A DNA stretch of 7,116 nt from Bacteroidia bacterium (GTDB taxonomy: Bacteria > Bacteroidota > Bacteroidia > Bacteroidales > Prolixibacteraceae): positions 1-7,116 of the forward strand of contig JANYJT010000258.1 of assembly GCA_025358395.1 (NCBI GenBank). Direction: 5' to 3'. Made by a program: the position numbers and the translations under genes. Every line of letters starts with the position of its first letter. Position 1 is the first letter of the stretch. Shown piece after piece: positions 6,394 through 7,116 of the stretch. Below the pieces are notes generated by a model. The model worked only from the letters and a program-made list of their open reading frames with translations, was not told where the DNA came from and ran no database searches.

Positions 6394-7116
6394 ATGGAAG
6401 AAAAAACAGTTGCTGCGAAGAAAAATATTTTTCGGTTCGGACAAGATTGGGCCACTGTGATTGGTGGTTTTGGACTCATCATTTTTGTGCTTCTATCGGG
6501 GTATAAAATCAAAGTGCCTTCATTTGGAGATAAGGCAGGTTGGCATGATTTTTCTACCTTTTCGGCAGTTCTATCGTCTGATTCATTATTTTATTCGATC
6601 GTGGCTACTTTTCTGCTCTTTCTGAGCATTGCGGTGATCGGTCTGTTTTTCACCGGAGACAAGCCTAAAAAATTTCTGGCAGGGTACTCCATCATTTTCA
6701 TATTAGCTTTGTTGGCGCAACTGTTATCCGCCTTTGTCCCTTTTAAAAATCTGGGACTTGAAGCAGTATTGTTCTCGCTGGCCATAGGTTTGATGATAGG
6801 AAATATCGGCAATTTGCGCCAATGGCTGGGTGGAGGAGCTCAGACTGAGTTGTACGTGAAGATTGGACTCGTTTTGCTTGGGGCCACCATCCTGTTTTCC
6901 GATTTGCTGATGGCAGGAAGTTTCGGACTCGTTCAATCGGTCATTGTTGTCTTTTGCGTCTGGAATTTTGCTTTTTGGGTTTCACGGAAGTTAAAAGTGG
7001 ATGACGAATATGCAGCCATGCTTTCGAGTGCGGTATCTATTTGCGGCGTTTCGGCAGCTATTGCCACCTCCGGGGCCATCAATGGAGATAAAAAGAAATT
7101 GTCGGTTATCATCTCG
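6394..7116 (+). CDS. YeiH/UPF0324-family putative sulfate exporter (3'-truncated by window edge)
   Basis: The frame is open from ATG 6394 to the window's right end, giving 241 codons with no stop, so the C-terminal part (probably 150-200 residues in this family) lies outside. It is a multi-span inner-membrane protein with hydrophobic segments near 19-35, 66-87, 95-115, 121-137, 154-170 and 176-196. The stretch KIGLVLLGATILFSD (156-170) and the glycine/alanine-rich SICGVSAAIATSGAI (215-229) resemble conserved segments of the YeiH family, annotated as putative sulfate exporters. The N-terminal ~115 residues, opening with a short lysine-rich tail and FGQDWATVIGGFGLI, look like the extended form found in Bacteroidota, longer than E. 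coli YeiH. No Shine-Dalgarno precedes the ATG. A link to sulfur-compound metabolism rests on family annotation alone. The start is the first ATG in frame before the first hydrophobic segment. Confidence 0.85.
   Translation, partial: MEEKTVAAKKNIFRFGQDWATVIGGFGLIIFVLLSGYKIKVPSFGDKAGWHDFSTFSAVLSSDSLFYSIVATFLLFLSIAVIGLFFTGDKPKKFLAGYSIIFILALLAQLLSAFVPFKNLGLEAVLFSLAIGLMIGNIGNLRQWLGGGAQTELYVKIGLVLLGATILFSDLLMAGSFGLVQSVIVVFCVWNFAFWVSRKLKVDDEYAAMLSSAVSICGVSAAIATSGAINGDKKKLSVIIS

Overview
The window looks like chromosomal DNA of a Bacteroidota bacterium. The clues are a PorT-type outer-membrane beta-barrel protein, a short Crp/Fnr-family regulator of the kind common in that phylum, start sites that mostly lack a Shine-Dalgarno sequence, and moderate GC. 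I cannot name the genus. All seven genes lie on the + strand. The first and last are cut by the window edges. No RNA gene, mobile element or CRISPR array is visible.

Layout: (1) 1-525 is the C-terminal 174 residues of a Crp/Fnr-family transcription factor. (2) 526-613 is an intergenic region holding a perfect 12-bp-arm palindrome whose core, TTGAT-CCAG-ATCAA, equals the classical FNR box. (3) 614-1225 encodes a secreted outer-membrane beta-barrel protein. (4) 1302-6263 is a tight four-gene operon: a TolC-type outer-membrane channel, an HlyD-type periplasmic adaptor, and two ABC-2-type membrane permeases. (5) From 6394 to the right edge is the N-terminal 241 residues of a YeiH/UPF0324-type putative sulfate exporter, which has no stop codon inside the window.

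How the genes may work together: the TolC, HlyD and permease proteins have the parts of an envelope-spanning efflux machine, with inner-membrane permease pair, periplasmic adaptor and outer-membrane duct. The layout resembles E. coli ybhG/ybhS/ybhR, but no ATP-binding subunit is encoded here. The two permeases are colinear paralogues. With the second start placed at 5064, their first 240 residues align without a gap, which points to a tandem duplication and an obligate heterodimer. The Crp/Fnr protein has the E-x-x-S-R recognition-helix signature of FNR, and the FNR-type box lies just 3' of its gene, so local control of the outer-membrane protein gene, and perhaps of the efflux operon behind it, is a reasonable inference.

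The points most worth following are the perfect FNR box paired with a matching recognition helix, and the apparent lack of an ATPase in an otherwise complete ABC-2 tripartite exporter. I do not see a clearly unprecedented system.
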